A stretch of DNA of 64,000 bases. Source: Neomesorhizobium albiziae (GTDB lineage: Bacteria > Pseudomonadota > Alphaproteobacteria > Rhizobiales > Rhizobiaceae). Positions 1 to 8,168 of the stretch are shown here, in pieces. Position 1 is the stretch's first letter, and every line of letters starts with the position of its first letter. A model generated the notes under the pieces. That model ran no database searches, was not told where the DNA came from, and worked only from the letters and a program-made list of their open reading frames with translations. The DNA lies in NCBI RefSeq assembly GCF_900114255.1, contig NZ_FOSL01000021.1, forward strand, positions 1 to 64,000. Direction: 5' to 3'. A program made the translations under genes and the position numbers.

Positions 1-1
1 G

Positions 2-346
2 CCAATCAACGGCGAGTGCTTCCGCGCCTATGTCGAGCAGCAGCTCGTACCGGTGCTCAGGCCCGGCGACATCGTCGTGATGGACAATCTCGGCTCCCAC
101 AAGTCGGCAGCCGTCCGGCAAATGATCCGCGCCGCCGACGCCAGGCTTTGGTACCTGCCGCCCTACTCGCCAGACCTCAACCCGATCGAACAGGCTTTCG
201 CCAAGATCAAGCATTGGATGCGCCTCGCACAGAAGCGAACCATTGAGGATACCTGGCGAGATGTCGGCAACCTCGCCGCAAACATCGAGCCCCACGAATG
301 CTCCAACTACTTCGCAAACGCCGGATACGCTTCTGTCAAAACCTGA
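2..346 (+). CDS. IS630-family transposase, C-terminal part (5' end outside window)
   Basis: The reading frame is open from the first bases of the window, so the start lies upstream and only about 114 C-terminal residues are visible. They hold the second half of a DDE transposase catalytic domain: the catalytic Asp in VVMDNLGSHK and the Glu in PPYSPDLNPIEQAFAKIK, both typical of the IS630/Tc1-mariner group. The frame ends normally with TGA. It cannot be judged from here whether the full element is intact. A strong hairpin repeat follows 10 bases later. Confidence 0.85.
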   Translation, partial: PINGECFRAYVEQQLVPVLRPGDIVVMDNLGSHKSAAVRQMIRAADARLWYLPPYSPDLNPIEQAFAKIKHWMRLAQKRTIEDTWRDVGNLAANIEPHECSNYFANAGYASVKT

Positions 347-356
347 AATGCTCTAG

Positions 357-393
357 AGCGCGTTTCCGGTCCTGAAAGAACCGGAAACGCGCT
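357..393. repeat. Perfect 14-bp-arm palindrome next to the IS end
   Basis: The arms AGCGCGTTTCCGGT and ACCGGAAACGCGCT (357-370 and 380-393) are perfectly complementary around a 9-base loop. The motif ATGCTCTAG occurs on both sides (348-356 and 431-439), so an ~80-bp unit is bracketed by a 9-bp direct repeat. It has no T-run, so I read it as a dispersed palindromic repeat rather than a terminator. It sits between the convergent ends of the transposase and the cyclase. Confidence 0.6.
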
Positions 394-435
394 AACGTGT
401 GGCCAACGTAATCGCTAGAGGGATTTCCCGATGCT

Positions 436-2349
436 CTAGGTCGCCGTTGCCGCCACCCGCGGTTGCCGCGCCGCCGTTTCGGGCGCCTTGGCCCGGGCGA
501 GATCGGCGAGGAACCGATCCATGAGGGGCGAATTGCCGAAGCGCCGGTAGTCGCGTTCTCCAGCCAGCGAAAACTGTGGGTTGGCGGCAACCAGTCGCGC
601 CATCGTCGCCTGTGCCTGGTCCATCTCTCCACGGCCCACCAGCAGCGCGGTGCGGATCAGCAGGCAGTCCTGTTCCTGCGGCGACCGCATCAGGCATTCG
701 TTGAGCACGCGGTCCGCTTCGTCGACGCGCCCGGCAGCGTAGAGAGCCTGCCCATGCACGTAGGTATAATATTCGGGCGCCAGGGGATGAAGACGGCGGG
801 CGCGCTCGGCGTTGACGACCGCTTCGGCATAATCGCCGAAGCGCACTTGCGCCTTCGCCAGGGCCATCATGCTGTCGGGGTCGTTGGGGTTCAGTTCCAC
901 CGAGCGACGCGCGGCCTGCAGGCCACCCTCATAGTCGGCGCTGGCCGCCAGTCCGAAACTCAGCGCCTGATAGCCGGCGGCAAGGTTGGGATCGAGCCGG
1001 ATTGCCTGGCGCACTTCGCTCAAACCGGTCTCGATGTCGGCTTTCGTGGCGCGCCCGCTTACACCCTGCACCGCATCGACGATATACGTCATCCCGAGAT
1101 GTGCGCGGGCGGCCGCATAGCCGGGATCGAGTTCCAGCGCCCGGTGCAGCAACGCACGGGACGCAAGCAGGGCTTCGCCATCTCCGGAACCGTGCTTGTA
1201 GCGATTGCGGGCCTGCAGCAGAAGGTCGTAGGCCTGCAGGTTCTCGGTCGGACGTTCGGCGGATGCGTTGGCTTCGGTTTGGCGAACATAGGAAACGAGG
1301 TGCGCCACGATTTCCGAGGTCAGTTCCGTCTGCACGGCGAAGACGTCATCGACGCGGCGATCATAGCTGCGCGACCATAGGTGCGCGCCGCTGCGCGTAT
1401 CGATGAGCTGCGCGACGACGCGGAGCTGGTCGCCGGCCCGCCGTGCACTGCCCTCGACGATGTAGCCGGCATTCAGCCGCCTGCCCAGTTCGCGTGTGTC
1501 GGCCGGCTGGCCGCGCAGCGCAAATGTCGAGTTGCGGGCGATCACCTGCAGTTCGGGGTTGCGGGCAAGCTCGGTGATGATGTCCTCGGTCAGTCCGTCG
1601 ACAAAATAAGTCTCGTTGGCATCGCCGCTCATATTATCGAAGGGCAGCACCGCAACCGCCGGCCGCGCATCGGCGCGCTCGACACCAACCAGTCCGGCCA
1701 GACTTTGGGTGATGCCGCCGGCGATGCTCTGGAATCTGGCCGTGTCGCTGGCTGCGAACGCGATCATCGCGATTGCTGCTGCACCGGCAGCGTAGGCGGC
1801 GATCGCCCGTCTGCCTCCGAGCGCGCGCCTCAGCCGGGGCGCCATGCCGTTTCCGCCGTTTTTCAGCCGGACAGCATAGACGTCGAACGACTCGCGGATG
1901 TTCTTGATGTGCCGGCGCCCGACGCGGGAAAAATGCGCGCCGCGGTTCCTGTCGGCGCCGCGCACCACCGCGTCGCTGACAAAGATGCTGCCGGGATCGG
2001 CCATCGCCTCCAGCCGTGCGGCGACGTTCACGCCGTCGCCGAACATGTCGCCATTGTCTTCGATGACGTCGCCGAGATTGACGCCGATGCGCAGATCAAA
2101 CGGGCGGTCCTCGAAGCCGGCCTGGATTTCTATTGCCGCGTCCAGCGCCTCGTTGACGCTCGGAAACGTCGCCAGGAACCCGTCGCCGGTGCTCTTGTAG
2201 GTGCGTCCGCCATGGCGCTGCAGCACGGGCACGATGAGGTCATCGAAAGCGGAGCGCAATGCCGAATAGGTCGCCGCTTCATCGTCCGCCATGAGTCGGC
2301 TGTAGCCGACGATGTCGCCGGCAACGATCGCGGCAAGCTTGCGTTCCAT
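436..2349 (-). CDS. Class III adenylate cyclase with transmembrane helix, TolB-like region and TPRs
   Basis: 637 residues. The N-terminal catalytic domain (about 1-160) has the metal-binding aspartates D12 (GDIVGYS) and D56 (KSTGDG), the adenine-specifying Lys of KxxGD, and the Asn/Arg pair of GVNVAARLE, so it should make cAMP. One predicted membrane helix lies at about 182-200. A TolB-like segment follows (VAVLPFDNMSGD, then DGLTEDIITELAR), and then tetratricopeptide-like helices to the end. This architecture is greatly expanded in rhizobia. With the catalytic domain N-terminal, cyclase and TPR parts lie on opposite sides of the membrane. The stop is next to a repeat region. The start is the ATG with a GAGGT-like Shine-Dalgarno. 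A second paralogue lies at 5.4-7.2 kb. Confidence 0.85.
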   Translation of the reverse strand: MERKLAAIVAGDIVGYSRLMADDEAATYSALRSAFDDLIVPVLQRHGGRTYKSTGDGFLATFPSVNEALDAAIEIQAGFEDRPFDLRIGVNLGDVIEDNGDMFGDGVNVAARLEAMADPGSIFVSDAVVRGADRNRGAHFSRVGRRHIKNIRESFDVYAVRLKNGGNGMAPRLRRALGGRRAIAAYAAGAAAIAMIAFAASDTARFQSIAGGITQSLAGLVGVERADARPAVAVLPFDNMSGDANETYFVDGLTEDIITELARNPELQVIARNSTFALRGQPADTRELGRRLNAGYIVEGSARRAGDQLRVVAQLIDTRSGAHLWSRSYDRRVDDVFAVQTELTSEIVAHLVSYVRQTEANASAERPTENLQAYDLLLQARNRYKHGSGDGEALLASRALLHRALELDPGYAAARAHLGMTYIVDAVQGVSGRATKADIETGLSEVRQAIRLDPNLAAGYQALSFGLAASADYEGGLQAARRSVELNPNDPDSMMALAKAQVRFGDYAEAVVNAERARRLHPLAPEYYTYVHGQALYAAGRVDEADRVLNECLMRSPQEQDCLLIRTALLVGRGEMDQAQATMARLVAANPQFSLAGERDYRRFGNSPLMDRFLADLARAKAPETAARQPRVAATAT

Positions 2350-2581
2350 CTCGACCTCAAATTGCCCCGCATTTTCGCCCTAACACACGCAGCCCTTCAC
2401 AGGCCAATCACGGTTCGGTGCGACGCCCGGCGAGCTACCGCATCGGCCCGCATTTTGTTGGAGCGCAGATGGCCTGAGTACATGCAGCGCTGGATTGGCT
2501 GCATCGCGCGGGGCGCGGAAGCGGTGGACCAGCCGCGACGGATATGCGAAACTTTGTCGACGCGCCGCTGTTGTCGCCCAG

Positions 2582-2887
2582 ATGCCCGACTCCCTCACCA
2601 TACCCCGCACCAAAGTCCGCCCAAAGACAGAGCGGCCGAAGCTGCACAAGGTCATTCTGCTCAACGACGACTACACGCCGCGGGAGTTTGTCGTCAGCGT
2701 GCTGAAGGCCGAATTCCATGTCGGCGAGGACCTCGCGCAGAAGATCATGATCACCGCGCACCGACGTGGCGTCTGCGTCGTTGCCGTGTTCACCAAGGAT
2801 GTCGCCGAGACCAAGGCGACCCGCGCCACCGAGGCCGGCAAGGCCAAGGGTTATCCCTTGCAATTCACTACCGAGCCCGAGGAATAG
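2582..2887 (+). CDS. clpS: ATP-dependent Clp protease adaptor ClpS (ClpS2-like)
   Basis: 101 residues from the internal ATG; the frame is open further upstream, but that part does not resemble ClpS. The core matches ClpS: HKVILLNDDYTPREFVVSVL (N-degron pocket region), then ITAHRRG and AETKA. ClpS binds proteins with destabilising N-termini and passes them to ClpA/ClpP in the cytoplasm. The PREFV variant and the ending PLQFTTEPEE resemble the ClpS2 paralogue of Agrobacterium and other rhizobia rather than ClpS1. No clpA is next to it, which fits a second copy outside the clpS-clpA operon. It stands alone, divergent from the cyclase. Confidence 0.9.
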   Translation: MPDSLTIPRTKVRPKTERPKLHKVILLNDDYTPREFVVSVLKAEFHVGEDLAQKIMITAHRRGVCVVAVFTKDVAETKATRATEAGKAKGYPLQFTTEPEE

Positions 2888-2922
2888 GCGCGAGAAGGAT
2901 CAAGCTCTGACGCCGAAGTACC

Positions 2923-2948
2923 CCTCGCCCCGTTCCGGCGGGGCGAGG
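2923..2948. terminator. GC-rich hairpin after clpS, possible terminator
   Basis: The arms CCTCGCCCC and GGGGCGAGG surround an 8-base loop. It lies between the convergent ends of clpS and the hydrolase gene. There is no T-tract on either side, so it may be a weak terminator or one of the GC-rich repeats common in this genome. Confidence 0.45.
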
Positions 2949-2973
2949 GTCGGGGTGAGCGGCAGCTACGCTG

Positions 2974-3834
2974 CTACTTGACCTCCTTGTCGAAGAAGTT
3001 GGTGACCATCGGCACCAGTATATCGGTGCGCTCCATCACCGCCATATGCGAGGTGCCCGGCAGGATGGCGAGTTCGGTGGTCCCCGCGCTCATGAAGTCG
3101 GGCGAGTGGCCGCCGCCGCGCAACCGGAAAATCTCCACCGAATGCTCCGGCTGGATCACGTCCGCATCCGTCGAAATCACCAGCGTCGGCGCCTTGATCG
3201 CCTTGATCGCGTCGGCCGGCCAATCCTGCGGCGTCGTGTCGAGCTTGACCAGCTTGGCGACGAGCTTCGAAAAATTCTCCGGCTGCGGCGCCAGCTTCTT
3301 GTATTCGGCTTCCATCGGCGAGCCGGCAAACACCTCCGGCGTCATCTGGCCGATCATGGCGACAAGTTCCGGATACATGCCCGCGGTCTTGTATGTGCCG
3401 GACGCCGCCGCCAGCCGGCGCACGCGTTCCGGATGCCGGATGGCAAGCTGATATGCCAGCGTGCCTCCCATCGAATATCCGAATATATCGGCCTGCGCGA
3501 CGCCCAGCTCCTCCATCAGCGCGTCGACGTCGTCGGCCATCGCCTCATAGGTGATCGGCCGGTCGATGTCGGCGGTGCGGCCGTGCGCCTGCAGGTCCAT
3601 CGCGATCACCTGGCGGGTTTTCGCCAGCCCGTCGATCATCGGTTTCATCGATTCGGTGGACATGTAGGCGCCATGCAGTACCATCACCGGCCGCCCGCTG
3701 CCGTGCACCTCGTAGTGCATCTTCAGCCCGTTGACGTCGGCATAGCCTTTTTTGGCGGGCTGGGCGACGGCCGCCGGGACGGCAACCGAGAGCCCGACCG
3801 TGACGGCAACCGCGGCACAGATCATTTTCAGCAT
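2974..3834 (-). CDS. Exported alpha/beta hydrolase
   Basis: 286 residues with a Sec signal peptide (hydrophobic 5-22, cleavage likely after AVAQ, about 25), so probably periplasmic. The alpha/beta hydrolase marks are the oxyanion-hole VLHGAYM (51-57), the nucleophile elbow GYSMGG (Ser121), an acid in VISTDADVI and the catalytic His in GTSHMAV. The substrate cannot be told from sequence. It is the last gene of a leftward group arsR - doxX - DUF1801 - hydrolase, with only 13 bases to the DUF1801 gene, so it is probably co-transcribed with it. Confidence 0.8.
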   Translation of the reverse strand: MLKMICAAVAVTVGLSVAVPAAVAQPAKKGYADVNGLKMHYEVHGSGRPVMVLHGAYMSTESMKPMIDGLAKTRQVIAMDLQAHGRTADIDRPITYEAMADDVDALMEELGVAQADIFGYSMGGTLAYQLAIRHPERVRRLAAASGTYKTAGMYPELVAMIGQMTPEVFAGSPMEAEYKKLAPQPENFSKLVAKLVKLDTTPQDWPADAIKAIKAPTLVISTDADVIQPEHSVEIFRLRGGGHSPDFMSAGTTELAILPGTSHMAVMERTDILVPMVTNFFDKEVK

Positions 3835-3847
3835 TTTCTTCTCCTCG

Positions 3848-4222
3848 TCAGGTCTTCTTGATCTTCATCGGGTCGCCCCTTTCGCGGTTGAGCGCCACGC
3901 CCGCCGCCACCAGCTTGCCGATATCGGCGCCATCGATCTCGCCCGGCCCCTTGAGCGTGATGGAGGCCATCTTGAAGCTGCCCGATGGTTCGAGCCTCGC
4001 GTCGAGATCGGTCATCTCCGCGCCCCGCCAGAAACCCAGCGTGACATGTGCCTTGTGCGCCTTGAACAGTGCGACCGCGCCGCCTGCCTCATAGATCGGA
4101 TGGCCCCATTTGAAGTCTTCGCTCACCGCACCCGTAGCCAGGATTTCCCGACGCAGCATGGCGGCCACCGCCGCCTGCCAGCCGGACAGGCCGGCGATGT
4201 AGTCATCCACTTTCTTGCTCAT
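3848..4222 (-). CDS. DUF1801 domain protein
   Basis: 124 residues. The pattern near the middle (FKWGHPIYEAGGAVALF, then HVTLGFWRG, and later a predicted G-S-F-K-M-A segment) is that of the DUF1801/YdhG family, small cytoplasmic proteins with an iron-chaperone-like fold and no settled function. It lies 28 bases beyond the DoxX gene and 13 bases before the hydrolase on the same strand, so it is probably part of one transcript controlled by the ArsR regulator upstream. Confidence 0.75.
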   Translation of the reverse strand: MSKKVDDYIAGLSGWQAAVAAMLRREILATGAVSEDFKWGHPIYEAGGAVALFKAHKAHVTLGFWRGAEMTDLDARLEPSGSFKMASITLKGPGEIDGADIGKLVAAGVALNRERGDPMKIKKT

Positions 4223-4250
4223 CGACTTGCCTCAAAAAAACGTTTCTTCT

Positions 4251-4664
4251 TCAGTTGCTGAACGGGATCAGCGCCCGGACGCGCGGATCGCGAAACCACA
4301 GCCCGCCCCACAGGATGACGCCGAGATAGACGCCGAACAGCGTGTGGGTGAACAACGGACTGCCGATGCGGAAATGCGTGGCGACCGCGCCGCCCATGTA
4401 GGCGGTGAGCAGGATGGCGCCCAGCACCGCTGTACGCGGATAGGCATAGAGGATCAGCGAGACGAGGCCGAGAATGCCGAGCGTGCGGGCAAACGCCGCT
4501 GTCGCCGGCAGGCCGATCTGCGCCGAGGTTTCGGTGACCACGGCCAGCGGCACCAGCTTGATGCTGCTGTCGAACAGCATGAACAGGATGAACAGCCCGC
4601 TCAGCACGCGGCCGGTCCACAATTGGGCGTTGGAAACGGGGGCGGTCAGGGTTGTGGTTTGCAT
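4251..4664 (-). CDS. DoxX-like small membrane protein
   Basis: 137 residues from the ATG at 4664, which follows a GAGGAAATG Shine-Dalgarno; a longer in-frame start 32 codons upstream has no support. Four hydrophobic helices are visible (for example LSGLFILFMLFDSSIKLV near 20-37 and LGILGLVSLILYAY near 63-76), as in DoxX/DUF4499-type proteins. The family has been linked to oxidoreductase or redox roles, but nothing specific can be assigned. ArsR-DoxX-DUF1801 neighbourhoods are common in rhizobia and favour co-regulation. Confidence 0.75.
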   Translation of the reverse strand: MQTTTLTAPVSNAQLWTGRVLSGLFILFMLFDSSIKLVPLAVVTETSAQIGLPATAAFARTLGILGLVSLILYAYPRTAVLGAILLTAYMGGAVATHFRIGSPLFTHTLFGVYLGVILWGGLWFRDPRVRALIPFSN

Positions 4665-4699
4665 GTCATTTCCTCGTTGAATTTGGACTTTGCCGTATT

Positions 4700-4732
4700 G
4701 CTGGACCGAGGACGAACAGTCTTCGGTCCAGC
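4700..4732. repeat. Hairpin in the arsR-doxX gap
   Basis: Arms GCTGGACCGA and TCGGTCCAGC are complementary over 10 bp with a 13-base loop. It sits in the 258-base gap between arsR and doxX, 36 bases before the doxX start, and could attenuate or separate the two transcripts. The rest of the gap shows no gene. Confidence 0.45.
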
Positions 4733-4922
4733 CGACATGTCCGGCGAACTTTTTTCGCATGCCGGAAAACGGTAGTAATTCCAGTCGGTTATTGTTTCTG
4801 GAGTTCGGCCGGAGCTGGATTTCGGGAAACCTGATGGCGTTTTCGGAACGCCAGCGCCGTCTCGGTTTCCTGCGATGTGTTGAGATTCAGGTCAGGCCGG
4901 CATCACTTGAATATCGACACCC

Positions 4923-5252
4923 CTAGGTGCCGCCTTGCAGTTGCGCCAGGTAGTCCTCCAGCCGGTCCAGCCGCTCCTCCCACAGCCGGCGGTAGGTGCC
5001 CAGCCAGTCGTCCACCTCGCGCAGCGGTTCGGCCCGCAGCGTGCGCGGCCTGAACTGGGCATCGCGGCCGCGCGCCACCAGCCCCGCCTTCTCCAGCACG
5101 CGAAGATGCTTGGAGACGGCCGGAAAGCTCATCTCGAACGGCTCGGCAAGCTCGGTCACCGAGGCCTCGCCGAGCGCCAGCCGCGCCAGTATGGCGCGCC
5201 GGGTCGGGTCGGCCAGGGCGGAAAGCGTCATGCTCAGACTGTCGGTTGCCAT
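4923..5252 (-). CDS. ArsR/SmtB-family winged-helix repressor
   Basis: 109 residues. The winged-helix core is clear: LSALADPTRRAILARLALGE, then SVTELAEPFEMSFPAVSKHLRVLEKAGLV, which carries the recognition helix. No Cys-rich metal site is visible, so it belongs with the non-metal ArsR regulators often paired with SRPBCC or DoxX genes. It starts just 3 bases from a strong inverted repeat, which suggests autoregulation, and it heads the leftward group ending with the hydrolase gene. Confidence 0.88.
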   Translation of the reverse strand: MATDSLSMTLSALADPTRRAILARLALGEASVTELAEPFEMSFPAVSKHLRVLEKAGLVARGRDAQFRPRTLRAEPLREVDDWLGTYRRLWEERLDRLEDYLAQLQGGT

Positions 5253-5254
5253 TT

Positions 5255-5290
5255 ATAAAACCACACGGTTATGTAACTGATTGGTTTTAT
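5255..5290. promoter_or_regulatory. Inverted repeat, likely ArsR operator
   Basis: Perfect 9-bp arms ATAAAACCA (5255-5263) and TGGTTTTAT (5282-5290), with a smaller nested near-palindrome GTTATGTAAC between them. It lies immediately upstream of the arsR start codon, the usual place for an autoregulatory operator. Confidence 0.6.
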
Positions 5291-5401
5291 ATGCCGCGTT
5301 AAATTCGCTGTCAAGCGGGACACGATGGACCCGCCACATGGACTTGCGCCTGCCGGGATCATAAGCTTCGCCCGGTGCGTTTCAGGCGAGGAACAGTTTT
5401 T

Positions 5402-7171
5402 TTGCCCACCGATCGCGTGGTACGCAGGTTAGCCGCCGTTCTAGCCATCGATATGGTCGGCTACAGCAGACATATGGAAGCCGACGAGGCGGGAACCATC
5501 GCCCGTCAGAAGGTGCATCGCCAGGAAGTCATCGACCCCATCCTCAAGGAACATTCGGGCCGCATCGCCAAGACCATGGGCGACGGTCTGCTGGTCGAGT
5601 TCGCCAGCGTCGTCGACGCGCTGGAGTGCGCCCTGCGCATCCAGCGCGGCATCGCCAGGCTCGAGGCCAAGGGTCCGAAAGACCGCCGTATCCAGTATCG
5701 CGCCGGCATCAACCTCGGTGACATCGTCATCGACGGCGACGACATTCTGGGTGACGGGGTCAACATTGCGGCGCGCCTCGAAGCGCTGGCGGAGCCCGGC
5801 GGCATCTTCGTTTCGGCCAGCGTCTTCGAACAGGTGGTCGGCAAGCTCAATGTCGCCTTCGACAATCTGGGGGAGCAGCAGGTGAAGAACATCCGCAAGC
5901 CCGTCCGCATCTACCGGGTGCGCCTGGAGATCATGGCCGACGCTTCCGGAAGCGAGGCATCCGGTCTGTCGGGCGGCGCCGTGAAACCGTCGATCGCCGT
6001 GCTGCCCTTCCAGGACATGAGCCCCGACCGCGACCAGGAATATTTCGCCGACGGCATTTCGGAAGACATCATCACCGATCTGGCGCGCAGCCAGTCCTTT
6101 TTCGTCACCGCCCGCAACTCCTCCTTCACCTACAAGGGCAAGCCCGTCGACGTAAAGCAGGTGGCCGGCGAACTCGGCGTGCGCTACGTGCTCGAAGGCA
6201 GTGTGCGCAAGGGCGGCAGCCGGGTCCCCATTACCGCCCAGCTCATCGACGCCGCCACCGGCAACCACGTCTGGGCTGAACGCTACGACCGCGAGCTCGA
6301 CGATATCTTTTCCGTCCAGGACGAGATCGCAGCCAGCATTGTCGGCGTCGTGGCGCCGGAACTGATCGGCGCCGAGATGCGGCGCGCCCGCCGCAAGGAT
6401 CCGGCCGGCATGGGCGCGTGGGATCTGGTGATGCGCGCCAACTGGCACGCCTGGCGCCTCACCGTGGAAGACAACGCCGAGGCAAAAAGGTTTGCCGGCC
6501 AGGCGATCGGCCTCGATCCTCGCATGGCGCGTGCGCGCGTGGTGCACGCCATGTGCGATATCTGGGACGTGCTTTACGGCTGGAGCGGCAATCCGCTCAA
6601 ATCGCTGGCCAGTGCCCACGAGATGGCGCGCACCGCCGTCGAGCTCGATCCGCGCGACGCCGAGGCGCACACCATTCTGGGTGTCGTCACCCTGTTCACC
6701 CGCGATTTCGACGACGCGCCGCGGCGGCTGGAAACCGCGCTCGGCCTCAACGCCAACCTCGCTTTCCCGTATATGTGGGGTGGCGGATATTATGCCTTCA
6801 CCTCCGAGCCCGTTAAGGCGCGGGAGTATCTGACCCGGGCATTGCGGCTCAGCCCCCGCGATCCCGCCAACTACTGGACATACGCCTTTTTCGGCCTCGC
6901 CGATTTTTCCGAGGGGCATTACGAGGAAGCCGCCGAATGGGCGCTGAAGGCGATGCATCTGCAGCAGGATTTTCCGACCGCCCATCGGCTTCTCGCCGCG
7001 AGCTACAGCAGGCTCGGCCTCACCGCGCAAGCCGAAGCGGCGATCCAAGGCCTGCTCGCGATCGCACCTGGCACAACAATCGCCCGCACCCGCGCCGGGG
7101 TGCCGTGGAAGGACCCGGCGATCATGGACCGCTACCTCGACGCGCTTCGCAACGCCGGCCTGCCGGACTGA
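5402..7171 (+). CDS. Class III adenylate cyclase with TolB-like region and TPRs, no membrane helix
   Basis: 589 residues from TTG at 5402, chosen because GAGGAA lies 8 bases upstream; a GTG at 5375 in the same frame has no such signal. The catalytic domain (about 8-180) keeps the metal aspartates D17 (AIDMVGYS) and D61 (KTMGDG), the Lys of KxxGD and GVNIAARLEA. A TolB-like segment follows (IAVLPFQDMSPD, DGISEDIITDLAR), then TPR-like helices. It resembles the cyclase at 436-2349 in domain order but lacks the membrane helix, so it should be cytosolic. It is monocistronic, divergent from the ArsR group. Confidence 0.85.
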   Translation: MPTDRVVRRLAAVLAIDMVGYSRHMEADEAGTIARQKVHRQEVIDPILKEHSGRIAKTMGDGLLVEFASVVDALECALRIQRGIARLEAKGPKDRRIQYRAGINLGDIVIDGDDILGDGVNIAARLEALAEPGGIFVSASVFEQVVGKLNVAFDNLGEQQVKNIRKPVRIYRVRLEIMADASGSEASGLSGGAVKPSIAVLPFQDMSPDRDQEYFADGISEDIITDLARSQSFFVTARNSSFTYKGKPVDVKQVAGELGVRYVLEGSVRKGGSRVPITAQLIDAATGNHVWAERYDRELDDIFSVQDEIAASIVGVVAPELIGAEMRRARRKDPAGMGAWDLVMRANWHAWRLTVEDNAEAKRFAGQAIGLDPRMARARVVHAMCDIWDVLYGWSGNPLKSLASAHEMARTAVELDPRDAEAHTILGVVTLFTRDFDDAPRRLETALGLNANLAFPYMWGGGYYAFTSEPVKAREYLTRALRLSPRDPANYWTYAFFGLADFSEGHYEEAAEWALKAMHLQQDFPTAHRLLAASYSRLGLTAQAEAAIQGLLAIAPGTTIARTRAGVPWKDPAIMDRYLDALRNAGLPD

Positions 7172-7191
7172 TGTTGCGCCTCCCCTTCTCC

Positions 7192-7327
7192 CCTTGTGGG
7201 AGAAGGTGGCCGAGCCCGAGCTTGCGAGGGTGAGGTCGGATGAGGGGTGCCGGGCGAAGCGCGACGCATCAGGCTGGAAACACCCCTCATCCGCCTTCGC
7301 TGCGCTCAGGCACCTTCTCCCACAAGG
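7192..7327. repeat. 136-bp nested palindrome
   Basis: Outer arms CCTTGTGGGAGAAGGTG (7192-7208) and CACCTTCTCCCACAAGG (7311-7327) are perfectly complementary over 17 bp; inner arms GGATGAGGGGTG (7238-7249) and CACCCCTCATCC (7281-7292) are perfect over 12 bp. Palindromes of this sort are dispersed in Mesorhizobium genomes. It lies just downstream of the cyclase stop and could end or stabilise that transcript. Confidence 0.7.
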
Positions 7328-7784
7328 GAGGAGGCCGGTTCCCCCCAGTTGTCAGCATCTGTCAGCAGTCTTTGTTTTTCTTTTATCCACACCCCTTTCC
7401 ACCTCCTGCATAGTTGTCGGCAGTTTCTCCTGCGGGAACGCCGATCATGACGGTGGTTTGCGGGGAGGAACCGGCGCTTCGGGCAAGCGGCTAACGTGGC
7501 CGTGGAGACGGAGGGCTGTCCCAGAGTCTCTACGATTTCCCGCGTTGACGGGAACCAGGCGCGGTATGATCTGGCGCTGACACGTAGAAACCACCGGTGC
7601 ATACCGGAAGGTCCGATGTTGGGAGATGGGATGGCCGAAAATCGCCGGCGGGGCGCTGGGAAGGCGCCAGATTACTTACTTACGAGGTGCTGACCCAGCG
7701 CCCCGCTTCCCGACTTCTTTCATGCAATGGCCAGACGCGAAAGCGGGCGTGGCAACGGAGAGGCTTGTGCTGATGGAAAAAAGA

Positions 7785-7942
7785 AAATCCCCCTCTCCGT
7801 CTCGGCTTCGCCTCGACACCTCTCCCCGCTTCGCTGGGGCGAGGAACCGCTGCCGCGATGCCAGCGCTTCTCCAGCTTGGGTTCCTCGCCCCTGCGAAGC
7901 GGGGGAGAGGTGGTTTGCGCAGCAAACCGGAGAGGGGGTTTT
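7785..7942. repeat. Long imperfect palindrome of about 158 bp
   Basis: The ends pair (AAAATCCCCCTCTCCG with CGGAGAGGGGGTTTT), and inside, ACCTCTCCCCGC pairs with GCGGGGGAGAGGT while GGGGCGAGGAACC pairs with GGTTCCTCGCCCC. A related GGAGAGGGG string recurs at about 8031-8041, so a partial second copy may follow. I read it as a dispersed repeat with no coding content. Confidence 0.65.
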
Positions 7943-8168
7943 ACATGCAGGACTGCGGAAGCAGGGCTGGGATGAGGGGCAGCGTCCACGCCCATCCGCT
8001 CCCCGGAACGGGGGAGAGGCGAAGCCGAGACGGAGAGGGGGTCTTGCAGACGTAAAGACGCCGGCAAGCCTTACGGGAGCGCCCGAACCAATGCCCCGCT
8101 GGCCTTTCCCTACTGCCCTGCATAGGCTATCGCCAAATCGAACAGCCATCACCCGGAAGGAACCCGAA

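Larger units (their letters stand above)
7172..8168. other. Gene-free interval of about 1 kb rich in palindromes
   Basis: No reading frame here has a convincing start, codon pattern or family resemblance. Two long palindromic blocks fill much of it (7192-7327 and 7785-7942), and a third weaker one lies at about 7950-8045. The middle, about 7330-7780, has no recognisable feature. The ribosome-binding site AAGGAA just before 8169 belongs to the next gene. Confidence 0.6.

Noticed and set aside
7496-7693. Short frames in the palindromic gap
   Set aside because: No ribosome-binding site, codon pattern or similarity; they overlap repeats on both strands.
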